This document shows positions 10,601 through 22,600 of a stretch of DNA of 64,000 nt, piece after piece. Within the stretch, counting starts at the first letter, position 1, and the number at the start of each line of letters is the position of its first letter. The translations under genes and the position numbers were made by a program. The notes below the pieces were generated by a model that saw nothing but the letters and a program-made list of their open reading frames with translations, did not search any database and was not told where the DNA came from. The stretch is from NCBI GenBank assembly GCA_033239005.1, contig BSQZ01000108.1:747001-811000 (forward strand), read 5' to 3'. The DNA is from Lamellibrachia satsuma (Eukaryota; Annelida; Polychaeta; Sabellida; Siboglinidae).

Positions 10601-13600
10601 AGGTTATAATCGCAGGACACATTTTCTTTGCAAGGTGTGAATCCTGTGCAGACTGTGACTGTCGCTTCATCGACACGCTTTGTCTCGTGCAGATTCTAGT
10701 TCGTGGCGGCTCTGCAGCAACTGGCGTCTCTGAAATGTTGGCATCTAATCAAAATCTGACAACAAATTCTGCTCTTATGAGTTGCTCTGTTTTACACACA
10801 GTAATAATTCAACTGTTTGAAGTGCGCTATAATTGGTCTCCTAGTTCAGATTGCTATTGATTACAATGGCTTTTTTATGGCTTATGACAGTCGATGGCAG
10901 GCCAGATGGATCATCATAGAGTTGTGCCATTCACTGGTTATTGTTTTCAGTCATATAAGAAGCAGGGTAAGGTTAGAGTTAATGTCCTTGTAACACTAAA
11001 GTGAAGAACACGGAATAAAAAGTATTGAAGAAAGTGTTCCTATGTTGTATACCAAAATTACGCATGCATGCACGCACGCACACTAAATCCACCAAAGTTA
11101 CTTCTCCTTACCAAATAATTATCTAATTACGCCACACTGCTGAGAACATCACCTGGTGAGTAGAATGTGTACCCACCTGTAGATGCCGCTGTAGACTTGC
11201 CGGTTTTAACCTCAGGACAAACTTTTTTTGCATGGCGAGAATCCTGCGCAGACTGTGACTGCCGCTTGGTCGACACGTTCTGTCTCATGCAGATTCGACT
11301 TCGTCGTGGCTCCACGGCAACTGGCCCATCTGAAATATTGGCAACCAATCAAAATCTGACAACATTGCAATGTGTTGTGCCATTCGCAGGGGCTTGTGCA
11401 GGCGAGTGCATTGCTTCTTCAATAATTAGTTCATTCACCAACTGAATCATGTTGTTTGGTGGCACGGTTTAACGATTTCTTCCTGGTATTCCAATCCACT
11501 AATAAATACAACAGTTATGGGTTATTTTGTAACACCATTCACACTAAATGTCTAACTCCTAGTGCTGGTCTGTGTACATGTCCCCTGCTGTCAGAATCAG
11601 TCAAAAGTTGCATCTTTTTAATATAAAGTAGCTTGTGACTTTGTCTGTCTGTCTGCGCATACCTCTGTCAGTTTCGCATCTATGAGGCTGACATGTAGGC
11701 GTGCCCGGGAGCCCAGGGGGATGGTTCATACATTAAATAAATTTTCCCGGGGGCTGGAATAGAACGAAGGAACCTACGTGGACATTTTATGTAGATTATG
11801 TGGCTCAGAACAATAGTACGTGCAATTGTTAGCAATGCTATATGTGTTTTGTACAATTGTTATAAGTTACGTGATCTAAATCAAACGTCCACATATGAAT
11901 GCTACGTGAAACTAGCAGTTGTAAATGATTTTAGGGGAATGAAGTTGCACTACCAAAACTTGAGTGGGTAGTGCAAGGAGCCATAAGCTCTTACAGTGGT
12001 TGTCTTTTTGTCCCATCCAATGCCGGGTAACTCGGCTTGTTTAAAATTTTTTGGTTTCTAGGTTTATCAGATGCACCATTGAAAGAGCTTCAAAATGACA
12101 GTCATCACACTCATTGTGTGATAACTATGTCAGTCACAATCACATTTTCTTGGAGGTTGTACATCATAATCTCATCATTTTATTATTGAGACATTCATGA
12201 CTTAAACGTTTCAATGAAAGCTGGCACATTCTTGGGCACGCTGATTAAAACCTTTCCTCTTCGCTGCACTTTGATGTTCACTACTGTCTCTACAGTCATT
12301 GTTGAAATAATCATTAAAAATGCTGCCAAACAAAAAAGTACACCATTTTGAATTCCAAATTCTCCTTAACAACAAACAAATTTGCAAATATATGGATGGA
12401 AAAAACATCCTGATTGGTCTAAAAACACAACAATCAGAAAGAGCGGCATTGATTTGACAAAGTAGCACAACAATATAAAAAAAATTACATTTTCAACCAA
12501 TCAACAATATCATAACTTCAAGAGGCTATGGCACAAATTAACATACATACTCAGTTGTCAACCATGCAACTCACCAAGTTTATCCTTGAGAGCATCTAGT
12601 GTTGGTCAGTTCATACATAGTTGTCAACCATGTAACTCACCAAGTTTATCCTTGAGAGTGTCTAGTGTTGGTCAGTTCATACATAGTTGTCAACCATGTA
12701 ACTCACCAAGTTTATCCTTGAGAGCATCTAGTGTTGGTCAGTTCATACATAGTTGTCAACCATGTAACTCACCAAGTTTATCCTTGAGAGTGTCTAGTGT
12801 TGGTCAGTTCATACATAGTTGTTGACCATGTAACTCACCAAGTTTATCCTTGAGAGCATCGTTCTCCTCCTCCAATAGATGGTATCGCTTGAGCAGACTC
12901 TGGTAGCGATTCAGCCACATGTCCGAGTCCTTCGTATCCTTCTCCAGGGCCACCTTCAACTTGCCCTTGTCATTAGAAGTCTGCAAAACACAAGATCCAC
13001 AATGGCATTGAATCACACCATTACTGCTTAAAACCACAAAACTTCTACAGTTTTTAGTAAAAGTTCAACGACCTGGCAAACAAACCTTCGTAACAGAACT
13101 CAATCCCACTCCACCCCATTGTATAAATACCTATTACTGTTGTCTTGCAAAGATCAACTTGTTCTTCCACAACTTACCATTTACAATGGATGTGGAAACA
13201 CATCAACATGATAAAACATAACAATCTTCCTTGTGCAGAAAATGCCCACACAGAAGTTCAAATTAAAAATGTCACTCCAACAGCGGGGCCCAGCATTACG
13301 ACTAATTAGGTCATATTAAGATAAGAACAAATTTAAGTGTTGTGCATCTTCCTGGGATGATGATGATCAGTCCCCCCATAGTCAACGCCATCTCATCTGA
13401 TGCCTGATGCCCTTCTCTTTCAGAAGTAGTACATTGGTGGTGTGCCTACCGACTTGGCCTCTGTATTGTTAGCAATGCTATTTGACCCAACAACCGCAAA
13501 CTGCTGGGCCAGTTGTGCAGGGGTAACCTCAGGCATGCACAACACACAGCCAAACGTGAATCACTGTACTTGCTGTGACAGCGGTCCTGTGCCACAGTGC

Positions 13601-16600
13601 AAGTACAGCTCTTCGTATGCGGCATCTAGATTGTGAAGAATGATGGTTTGTGCTGCTCAGCTGCTGCAGTTATACAGCATAACAGGGAAAACACACATTG
13701 TACACTAGCATTCTGACATGACCAGTAAGCAGAACAACAAACACAAAACTACGGTTGAACAAATCACACCTGCTTGCAGTTGTTGGTAGGCGTTGCCACC
13801 GTTGCATTCCCGCCAGCTGCCATCTGTTTGCATGCAGTGTTCATCTGGTTGGTGAGTTGTGTCACTTGATCCTTCAGAGTGTCGCATTCTTGCTGTAGTA
13901 CTTGAAGGTCGCCCTTCAATGACTCTACCTGTACACAGACAACATTTTTATGGGAGTTAACACGTCACTTATCTCCCCACATAAAAAATGGGTATGGAAT
14001 TTATACCAAACTCTATAGCATAATTGTCACTCTCAAAGCACTTATGGTTGAGTCTCTACTTTAATCATAATTTTAACCCAAACCAAAACTCTCGACTCGT
14101 ATATTATAAATTGTCATTTTGTGTGTGCATACTTAAAGGTGCTTAATCAATTCAAATTTCTTTGCTAATCTCATTTGAAATAAATTTTGCGAAAAACCAA
14201 ACCTACCTAGTATCCACTGCAACATGCTAGCTTGTTTGTGCAACTTTTATATGTAGTTTTTTGAAATCATCAAACTATTAAATTAGTTAATGCTTGTTCA
14301 AGCATTAACTAAAGTGAAAATCTATATGCTGAAATATAAAAATTTTTTTCCTTGGTGAAATTTCGTAACTTTGTCATGTGATCGGCGACAGGATGGAGGT
14401 CACGCCTATGATCAGCATTGACCTACACAGTGTTTAACATTTTGATATCCACTGTTTTTATCCTTACCACATCTAATGACTAAAGTCAATTCTTTCGATG
14501 ATTTGAACAAAAATATGAATTTTTTTATTAAACAAACTGCACACATTACTTAAACTAGTCACATACTACACATATGGACATAAGTGAGCTGGATTCACAA
14601 TGGGCTGAACCATTTAAGGAAGCAACTTTAACAACTTCACTTTAGACAGCTATTTGTTAAATAGCTGGGTTCATGGTTTTATTGTTTGAGTTATTGATAA
14701 ATTATTTGCTAGTTTTACGAGGAAAATATTGGTCAGTTATTTTATTATGCTTACTGATTGTTGATTTAGCAAAAACAAACAACATATTGCTAGTGGTTCT
14801 GAATAAAACACTTCATTAAAATAAAACTCATGCATAATTAAAATGACTAAGAGAATATTCTGCCAAGCATTAACCCAAAATAGTACATCTCTCACCAACC
14901 AAGACGAATCTGACCGGCACATTTTGTCTACACAAACAGATGCTGCACCAAGATGTCTACCTGTTTCTCCTGGTCATCTCTTACTCTCTCTGCCTCCAGT
15001 AACTTCTCCTCGTACCCTGCCCCCGTCTCCTGCGTCTGCTTCAAGGTCACCTTCATCTCGTACAGTTTCCTCGACACTTCAGTCTTCTCTGTCTCACATG
15101 CTTCACACTGTCTCTGCACAAGGAAGAACCAAGACATGATCTGATGTAGATGGAGAATGCAACCGCCCAGGAGAAGGAATAGAATATAGGAGCAACAAAA
15201 CACAATACAGTAGAACCCCCTCTGAGCAGCCACCCCTGGCCGCTCCATCACAGTCTACTTAATGCCAGGTCTGTTCATCTGTATATCTGACCACCATTTT
15301 ATCTCTGGGTGGCCTTTTTAGAGGGTTCTACTGTACAGTGGTTCAATCCTCACTACTACAAAAAGCTGTCTAGCAGATTAAAAAGATGGACAGTTTGTTG
15401 GCTAGCATGGTTCTTGTGTTGCAAATCATATAGAGTCAATACGCTATTAATACAATGTCTGGAACGCAGACATGACTGTCTGGTAGAATAAAATGTGGTG
15501 CGCTAGCTTGTTTTATTGCAAGCTGTTATCTATGGAACTGGACCAAATTATTTAGTATTATATTTATTATCACGAGAGGTTGTAATAAGTATGTCTGACT
15601 ATATTGTGTGGGCTGCCAAATAAAAATTGCAATCAAAGCCAAGAAGACATCTTCCAGAACAATTATTTTTAACGCATTCATAATATGGCAACGTTTGGTA
15701 AAACTCATGGAATGTGTTCATCTGGTAGGATTTACTTTATCAAATACAGTCCCATCTTTAACCCTTAACATTTCACACAAAAAGACCAGGGAAGCCTGGA
15801 TGGTGATTTTAGCAATTTTAGTGTGACTGGTGTGGAGATATAAAATATTTTATTTGAAATACAACCAGTATCAATTCATTTGAAAGTGGGAGAAAAACAT
15901 GATAAAACATCAATAATTAAAGACGTATGGATAAAAAACATATTACTTATATTTTTAATTATCAGTTCTTCTGGAATTAATTATATCTAGTTGATCCAAG
16001 CATGTTGTATTTTTTGTTTTAACATCTGCGTGTGGACAAAATCATATCACAAAAGTATAAACTTAGATTAGTGAAATGATGATTTGGTCTACCAGTATAC
16101 ATGTTAAATTTTGGAGGAGACACGCACTCACCTTATGTGTCTCGGATTTCTCCTTCAGACAGAGCTGCTCTGAGGAAGCTTCAATTAACTCTTTCTTCAG
16201 GATGGCTGTCTCTTCCTGAGCAAGCTCTAGGAGTTTGACCTTGCTCCGGAGTACGCCCAGCTCTTCCTGGTCATTCTCCAAGAGCTTTACCTTGTTCTGG
16301 AGTTGCTCCAGCTCTTCTTGAACCTGTTCGAGGAGTTGGACTTTGCTCCGGAGTTGCTCCAGCTCTTCCTGTTTTTCAGCAAGGCTGACTGTGGCTTCAT
16401 TCAGTTCCTCTGTCTTCTGAGCCAATGTTGTCTCAAGTGTTGCAGTACGAGAGACGAGAGCCTCATTCTCTACTTGAAGCTCTGCCCTCTCAAAGGCCAG
16501 TTGTTCCATCTGGTCACCCAGCTGCGCTGTCTGTTTATCAACCTCCACCTTTTGCAATCGCTGCTCTGACAGCTGCTGTTGAAGACTGACGCCCTCTTGA

Positions 16601-19600
16601 TGCCGTGTCTCAAGGTCACGTCGAGCATCAGCCAGCTGTTGCGTCACTTCCGCCTGTGCTGTTATTGCGTCGACCGTCAGCTGTTTCAGTTCTTGCTGAA
16701 GGCGATCGTTGTCAGCCAGTGTCGCTGTCAGTTCTACTGTCAGTGCCTCGACACTGTCTGTGTGCGATGCAGCGGCCGCCTCCAGTTCATGCACATGATC
16801 CATCACACTGCTGTACTGGTGGCGCACTGTGTCTAGCTCTGCCAGACAGTCATCATGCGCCGTGCGTGTGGCGCTACACCGCTCCTCCAGCCGCCTCGTC
16901 TGCTTCTCAGCGTCCTTTGCCTCCCACTCCAGCCTTCCCACTGTTCTCCCCAGCTCCTCCATCTCCCGGGATTTGCTCTCCCAGTCCACCTCCATGTCCC
17001 TCAGCTCCTTCCGCAGCGCTGCCACTTCGACCTCCTGCCTATTCAGCGCCTCCTGGTGGTCAGCAGCCACAGTAATCGCAGCATCTCTGTCCGTCTGCAA
17101 CGCCTCCAACCTTGCCTGTAGGTCACATGATGTCCTCCGGCTCTCCTCCACGTCCTCCTGGAGCCCCTCTGACTCCACCTGAATCACCTGAAGAAGTTCC
17201 TCTGTCTCCTCTGCCTTTGTTTCCGTCTCACGCTTCTCCCGCTCCAGCCGTTCCACAGTGCTCCGCAGCTGCTCTACCATACACTGTAGTTCTTGGTGCT
17301 CCGCATCCACCTGTGTGAGTGTCTCCTGGAGCATGCAGTGCTCCGCCTCTATGGCTGCGCATCGACTAACCACTGCATCTCTCTCCTCACTCACCTCCGA
17401 CACGTGGCTCTGCAGCTCACCCAGCTGCTCGTGGAGTTGGCTCTTCTGCTCACTCAACTCCTCAAGCTGTTCCTGCATCTCTTGCAGCTGCTCCGTCAGT
17501 GCTCCAGACTCCATGTGCTTGCCCTCTACCTGGTTGTGAAGTCGAATGTTCTCATCGTGCATTGTCTCAGCATCAGTCCTTGTTGAGTCAACCTCCGACC
17601 TCAGCGCCGAGATCTCCACATTCGCGTTGTTGAGATTCTCAGTGGCAACTGACTTCTCATTCTCCACACGCTGGAGCCCCTCGGCCAGATCGTCCTTCTC
17701 CATCTGTAAACCATCCACCTTTTCAGAGAGTTCCTTCGCCTTTGCTTCGGCAACATCAACCTTCATGGACAAGTCTGAGATTTGTTGCCCAGCATTTCTA
17801 AACTTCTCCCGGAGCTCTTTGTTTTCCGCACTGACAACATCGTGCATCTCTGTGAGAGCCAACATATCGCTTTCAGCAGTTTGCAGCTTCGCTACAACAT
17901 TGAGATTCTCAGCCTGGGCAAGTGTCAGTGCTGTCTTCACGTCTGTCTCACTTTTCTTCACGTCTGTGAGATCCTTAATCAACTCAACATTCTCAGCTCC
18001 TAGCATGTCAATTCTAGTCTGCAGTTCTTGCGAACACTCACTGCGGGCAATGTCTAGAGAGACATTGAGTTGCTCCACCTCCTGCTCCAACTGTCTGCGT
18101 TCGTCTTTCATCTGCTGCAGTTCTTCTGTCTTGTCTTTGTAGTCAGCCAGTGTAGAGACATTCTTCTCTTCTACAACGGTAAGCTGGTTTTGCAGCTGGC
18201 GAGTTCTCTCTTCTAGTATGGCAATTTCTGTCCGTGCAGATTCCTCATCAGTTTCCAGCTGAATAATTGTCTCTTTCAATGCTGCAACTGCAGTAGTAAT
18301 AGTTTCTGTGTTGCCTTCAAGAGTTCGCATCTTCTCATTTAGAACAGCAACTTCATTTATCGCAGCCTTCTTATCATCCTCAAGGGAATGAATATTCTCA
18401 GTTAACATGGAAACTTCAGAAGCTGAAGCTTTTATGCTGCCATCTAAACAAAGATTCTTGTTCTGCAAATGAACAATTTCTGCAGCCGTAGCTTCACGTT
18501 CGCCTTCTAGGCAAATAAGCTTCTCTTTCAAGGTGGCAACTTCTGCCACACGTTCACTGATATCTTCGTTGTATCTCACAGTATCTGTGTTCATCTGGTC
18601 TTGTAACTGAATCATGTCGTTCCTCAGATGAGCTACCTTGCTGACGAGGTTGTTCCTTTCTCCTCGCACAGTCTCATTCTCAGAGAGAAGCGCGTTGCAC
18701 CGCTCTTCAACATCACTCTGGAGACTTGCCGAGTAACTCACCGTAGTTGGCTCCACAGCCTCCAGGGTGCGTAGCTGCTCCCTCAGACGGCTGCATTCCA
18801 CTTCAAGTTCACGTTTCACCTCAGCCGATGATGTCTCCATGTCTTGAAGCATCGTCTCCAACTCCTGCACATGCTCACGACGACCGTCCAACTGACGTTC
18901 TGCATCGAGCAGTTTCTCCCGTAGAACCTCGTTCTCCCTTTCCTGCTCCCTTGTTCCCTGTTCTTCCCTCGCCTCCAGCAAGGCACATGCAGCTTTCTGC
19001 AGGACCAACTCCTGTTCCAATTCCACCGACGATTCCTGCTTTTCCTGCAGGCGCTTCTCCAGTGTAGCGACGGCCTGCCTTAAATTGGCAACATCACAGT
19101 TGTACTGCTCAGTGGAGCGGTCATATCGCTCCGTCACGTCTCCCAGGGCTGCTTCCCGTTCTTCCCCCTCCATCCTCATCTGCTCCTTGTTCGCCTCCAG
19201 GGATGACACCTGATGCCAGAGTTGTGCCTCCGCTGTCCCAGCTTCCGACAGCCTCGTTTCCATTTCCACAATTCTGTCTTTTGTAGCTGCCAACTTCGCT
19301 TCAGTGACTGCCAAAATGTTCTCCATTTCGCTACATCTCTCACCTCTCTCAGTTTCAACCTCGCCAACCTGTGACACTTTGAACTGCAGTTCCTGGATGA
19401 GAACATTTAAGTGAGATGTTTCCGACTCCTTCCGTGTGCGCTCGTCCTCAATCTGTTGCCTCAGATTCTCGATCAATGCAAGTTGGATGTCTTTCTCGAC
19501 TGTTGCCTGCTCAGTGCTGCCCTCTAGTGAGATAATCTGCTGTTGAAGCTGTGCTTGCACTCTCAATGCTTCAGAAAGTTTTTGTTCAAAAGCGAACTTT

Positions 19601-22600
19601 TCCTCGTTTGCAGATGCTAGCTTCTCTTCAGTGTCAGTCAGTGATGTTTCCATTTGTCGTAGATTCTCCCGGGCACAATCCTGCTCCTGCTGTGAGACGC
19701 TTCCCACTTGTTTGGATTCCTCTGTCAATGACTTGATTCTTTCCCTCGCTGCAAACAATTCCTCCGTTCGTGCTGCTACTTCTAACTTCGCTGTTGACAG
19801 TAGCTCTTCCGATGTCATGGCCTGTCTCTCTAACTGGTCCACTGCCACTGTCAGTCGACTCACTTCGGCTTCTAGTTCTGCCACCTTTTGGGAACGAGCC
19901 ACATCGCTAGTGTGGATCATGTCCTTAGTCTCATGCAGCTGATCGCGGACTGTTGAGAGTTCATTCTGCAGTACTGTCTTCTCTGATTCTGCCGTGTCTG
20001 CGGCAAACTCCAGTTGAGTCCGTAGTCCTGCCAGCTGGGTCTCGAGCTGATGTCGTTGCTCCAAACTCGTGCGTTCCATTTCATGCAATGCACAAGACAG
20101 GTCTGCTGACTTTGACTGCGCAGTGACTACCTGCTCATCGACTGCAGCTAGAGCAACGTCCAGCTCTGACTGGACGCTGTCCACCTCAGTCTGTTTCCCT
20201 TTGACTTCATTCTCAACTTGTTGGATCTTCAACGCCCAGTCTGCTTGTTCCCGACTATGTCGTTCTCGTTCCGAGGACAGCACCCTCTCTATGGCAGCCA
20301 CTGAATCATGCAACATCCCAAGTTGTACTCCACTGTCGTCTACCTGCTCCTTCGCTTCACACAACTGCCGCTCCAACTCCGACATTGCCTCCTGGTGATC
20401 ATCACGGTGCTTTTCGTTTTCGGCCACAATCCTGTCTTTTTCTGCTGTCAACATCTGATACTGTTCTTCAATTTCTTTTTTCTTGGCATCGGCCTCAAAG
20501 ATGCTTGCCTTGAGTGAACCAACATGCTGATTCAAAACTACAATCTCGTTTGTCTTTTCACGCAGGAGCTGTTCTGTGTCTTCCCCGCAATCGTACGCCA
20601 CTCTGAGTTGTGCCTCCAGCTTGCCACATGTCGCCTCCATCTCTCTGACTCTCGTCTCTGGCACAAACTGTCCCTGCTTCAATTCCTCTGCCTTTGCATT
20701 CAGCTCAGCCTTCAAATCAACCAAATCATCTACAGCAGCTTTCAACTCTGTCTCCTTCTTCCCCAGAGCTTCCCTCGCATCCTCCAGCTGATCCCTCATT
20801 CTGCCCAGTTCCTCGTTTACTGTCTGGCTGGTTGTTACCGTTTGATCAAGTTCGTGTTTTGTCATCGCCAGTTCGGAGGTATACTCAGTGCTTAGACTCT
20901 GGAGGTGGTCACTGCTGGCATGTAACTCTCCACGTAGTTTCTCTACATCCTGCTGCAATGCGTCCATCTCCTCATGTTGGGCAGCCATCTTGAACGTGTG
21001 CTCTGACACGAGCGAATCCATTTTGCTTGCATGCAGCATTTCCACCTCCCTTAGTTGTGACTCGAGTTCTCTCGTTTTTCCAACTTGTGTCTGTAGCGCC
21101 ACTTGGAGTTCACTTTCACAACAATCAGCAGACGTCTTTGCTATCTGAGCATTACTTTCCAGTGTTTCCACCTGGCGTGATTTCTCAGTAACTGCTGCCT
21201 CCAGTTCGACGACACATTTCTGAAGTGCAGAGCATTCACGACTGTGTTCACTCTCCGTTCTGCGCTGCACAGCAGTGGAGCATGATATTTCTTCTTGCAT
21301 TGTTAGCACCTGTTGCTCCAATTCACCGGTTCGCTCCTGTGACCTCGCCAGATCCCCTTCAAGTCTGCCCAGCTCCACACGCATCCCACTAAGGTCTGCC
21401 TGCAAGCCTGCCTCCAAGTTGTCCCTGTGTGTGATCTCTGCCGCATGTGTCTCAAGGAGGGCGGCCGTGTCTGCTTGCTTCTGTTCTGTCTCTGCCTGCA
21501 GTGACGTCCTCTCTTGCTGGGCAGTGGCCAGCAGGAATTCTGTGTCCTTTAACCGAGCCAACAAGCTGCGGTTCTCAATCTGGCAACTGGCAATATCTGC
21601 CCGCAGTTGTTCGACACGTGATTCTGAGTCAGTCTCCTTCTGTGCATAGCTAGCTTCTGTTTCAGCCCGCTCAATGTCTGCGACATCTAATTTCAACTGA
21701 AGCTCTTCACAGTGTTGCCTGCTGTCTGCCAGTGCCTTCTCAGCACTGTGTGCCTGATCAACGAGGTTTGCAGTGAGTGCTACTTTTGTTTCCTCTGCAG
21801 TGATGGCCTCCTGTCTCAGCCCATCAATGGCAGTCTGTGAGGCAGCTACCACTCCCTCCAGCGTCTGTGTGCTGCCCAACAGGTCCGCCTTCTCTCCCTC
21901 AAGGTGGCCTACCTGTCTCTTCGCAGCATCAAGGTCATTCACAAGGTCACACTTCTCCTGCTGCAGACCGCTGCAGCGCGTCTCCTCAGCAGTCAGCGCC
22001 ACCTGGAGTTTATTTAGTTCGTCATTGGCAGCAAGCAACAACTCGTGTTGTCGTTTGGTGTCACTCTCTAACTGCTGCACATGTGTGTCAACATTCTCCT
22101 CTTCAGCTTTCTTGGCCGCCCGCTCTGCCTTCAGACTCTCAATCTGCTCCTGCAGTTCCTCCACCACTGCAAGCGCCACACACTTCTCTTCCTCACTCTC
22201 CACCAGACGGCGTTCCACATCAACCATCGACGCCTTGAGCTCCGAGCAGCATTGTTCCAGCTGAGTTTGGTGAGCCGTGGACTCCGTCAGTTGCTCCGAG
22301 AGACTCTCCACATCTTCCGTGAGGTTTTCCATCTTGAATGCGGCTGCATCAACATCATTCTTTGCAGTGTCACGCTCGCCATTCACAACACTGACCTGCT
22401 GTTGCAGTTCGACAATGAGAGCCTCTTGTTTCAGCCTTGACTCTGCCTCATCTGTTCGTCCCGCCTCAAGCTCCACCAACAGTTCCTCGCACCTTGTCAC
22501 GAGTGCTGCCTTCTCCGTCTCCAGCTCCACGATAACTGTCTCCATGGCAACCAGCCGCTGATTGAACTGCTCCAGCTGCTGCAATAGAACCGCTTCGCGT

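Noticed and set aside
12586..12825. 79-codon plus-strand ORF of repeated SSVGQFIHSCQP
   Set aside because: Reads through the 66-bp minisatellite on the wrong strand.
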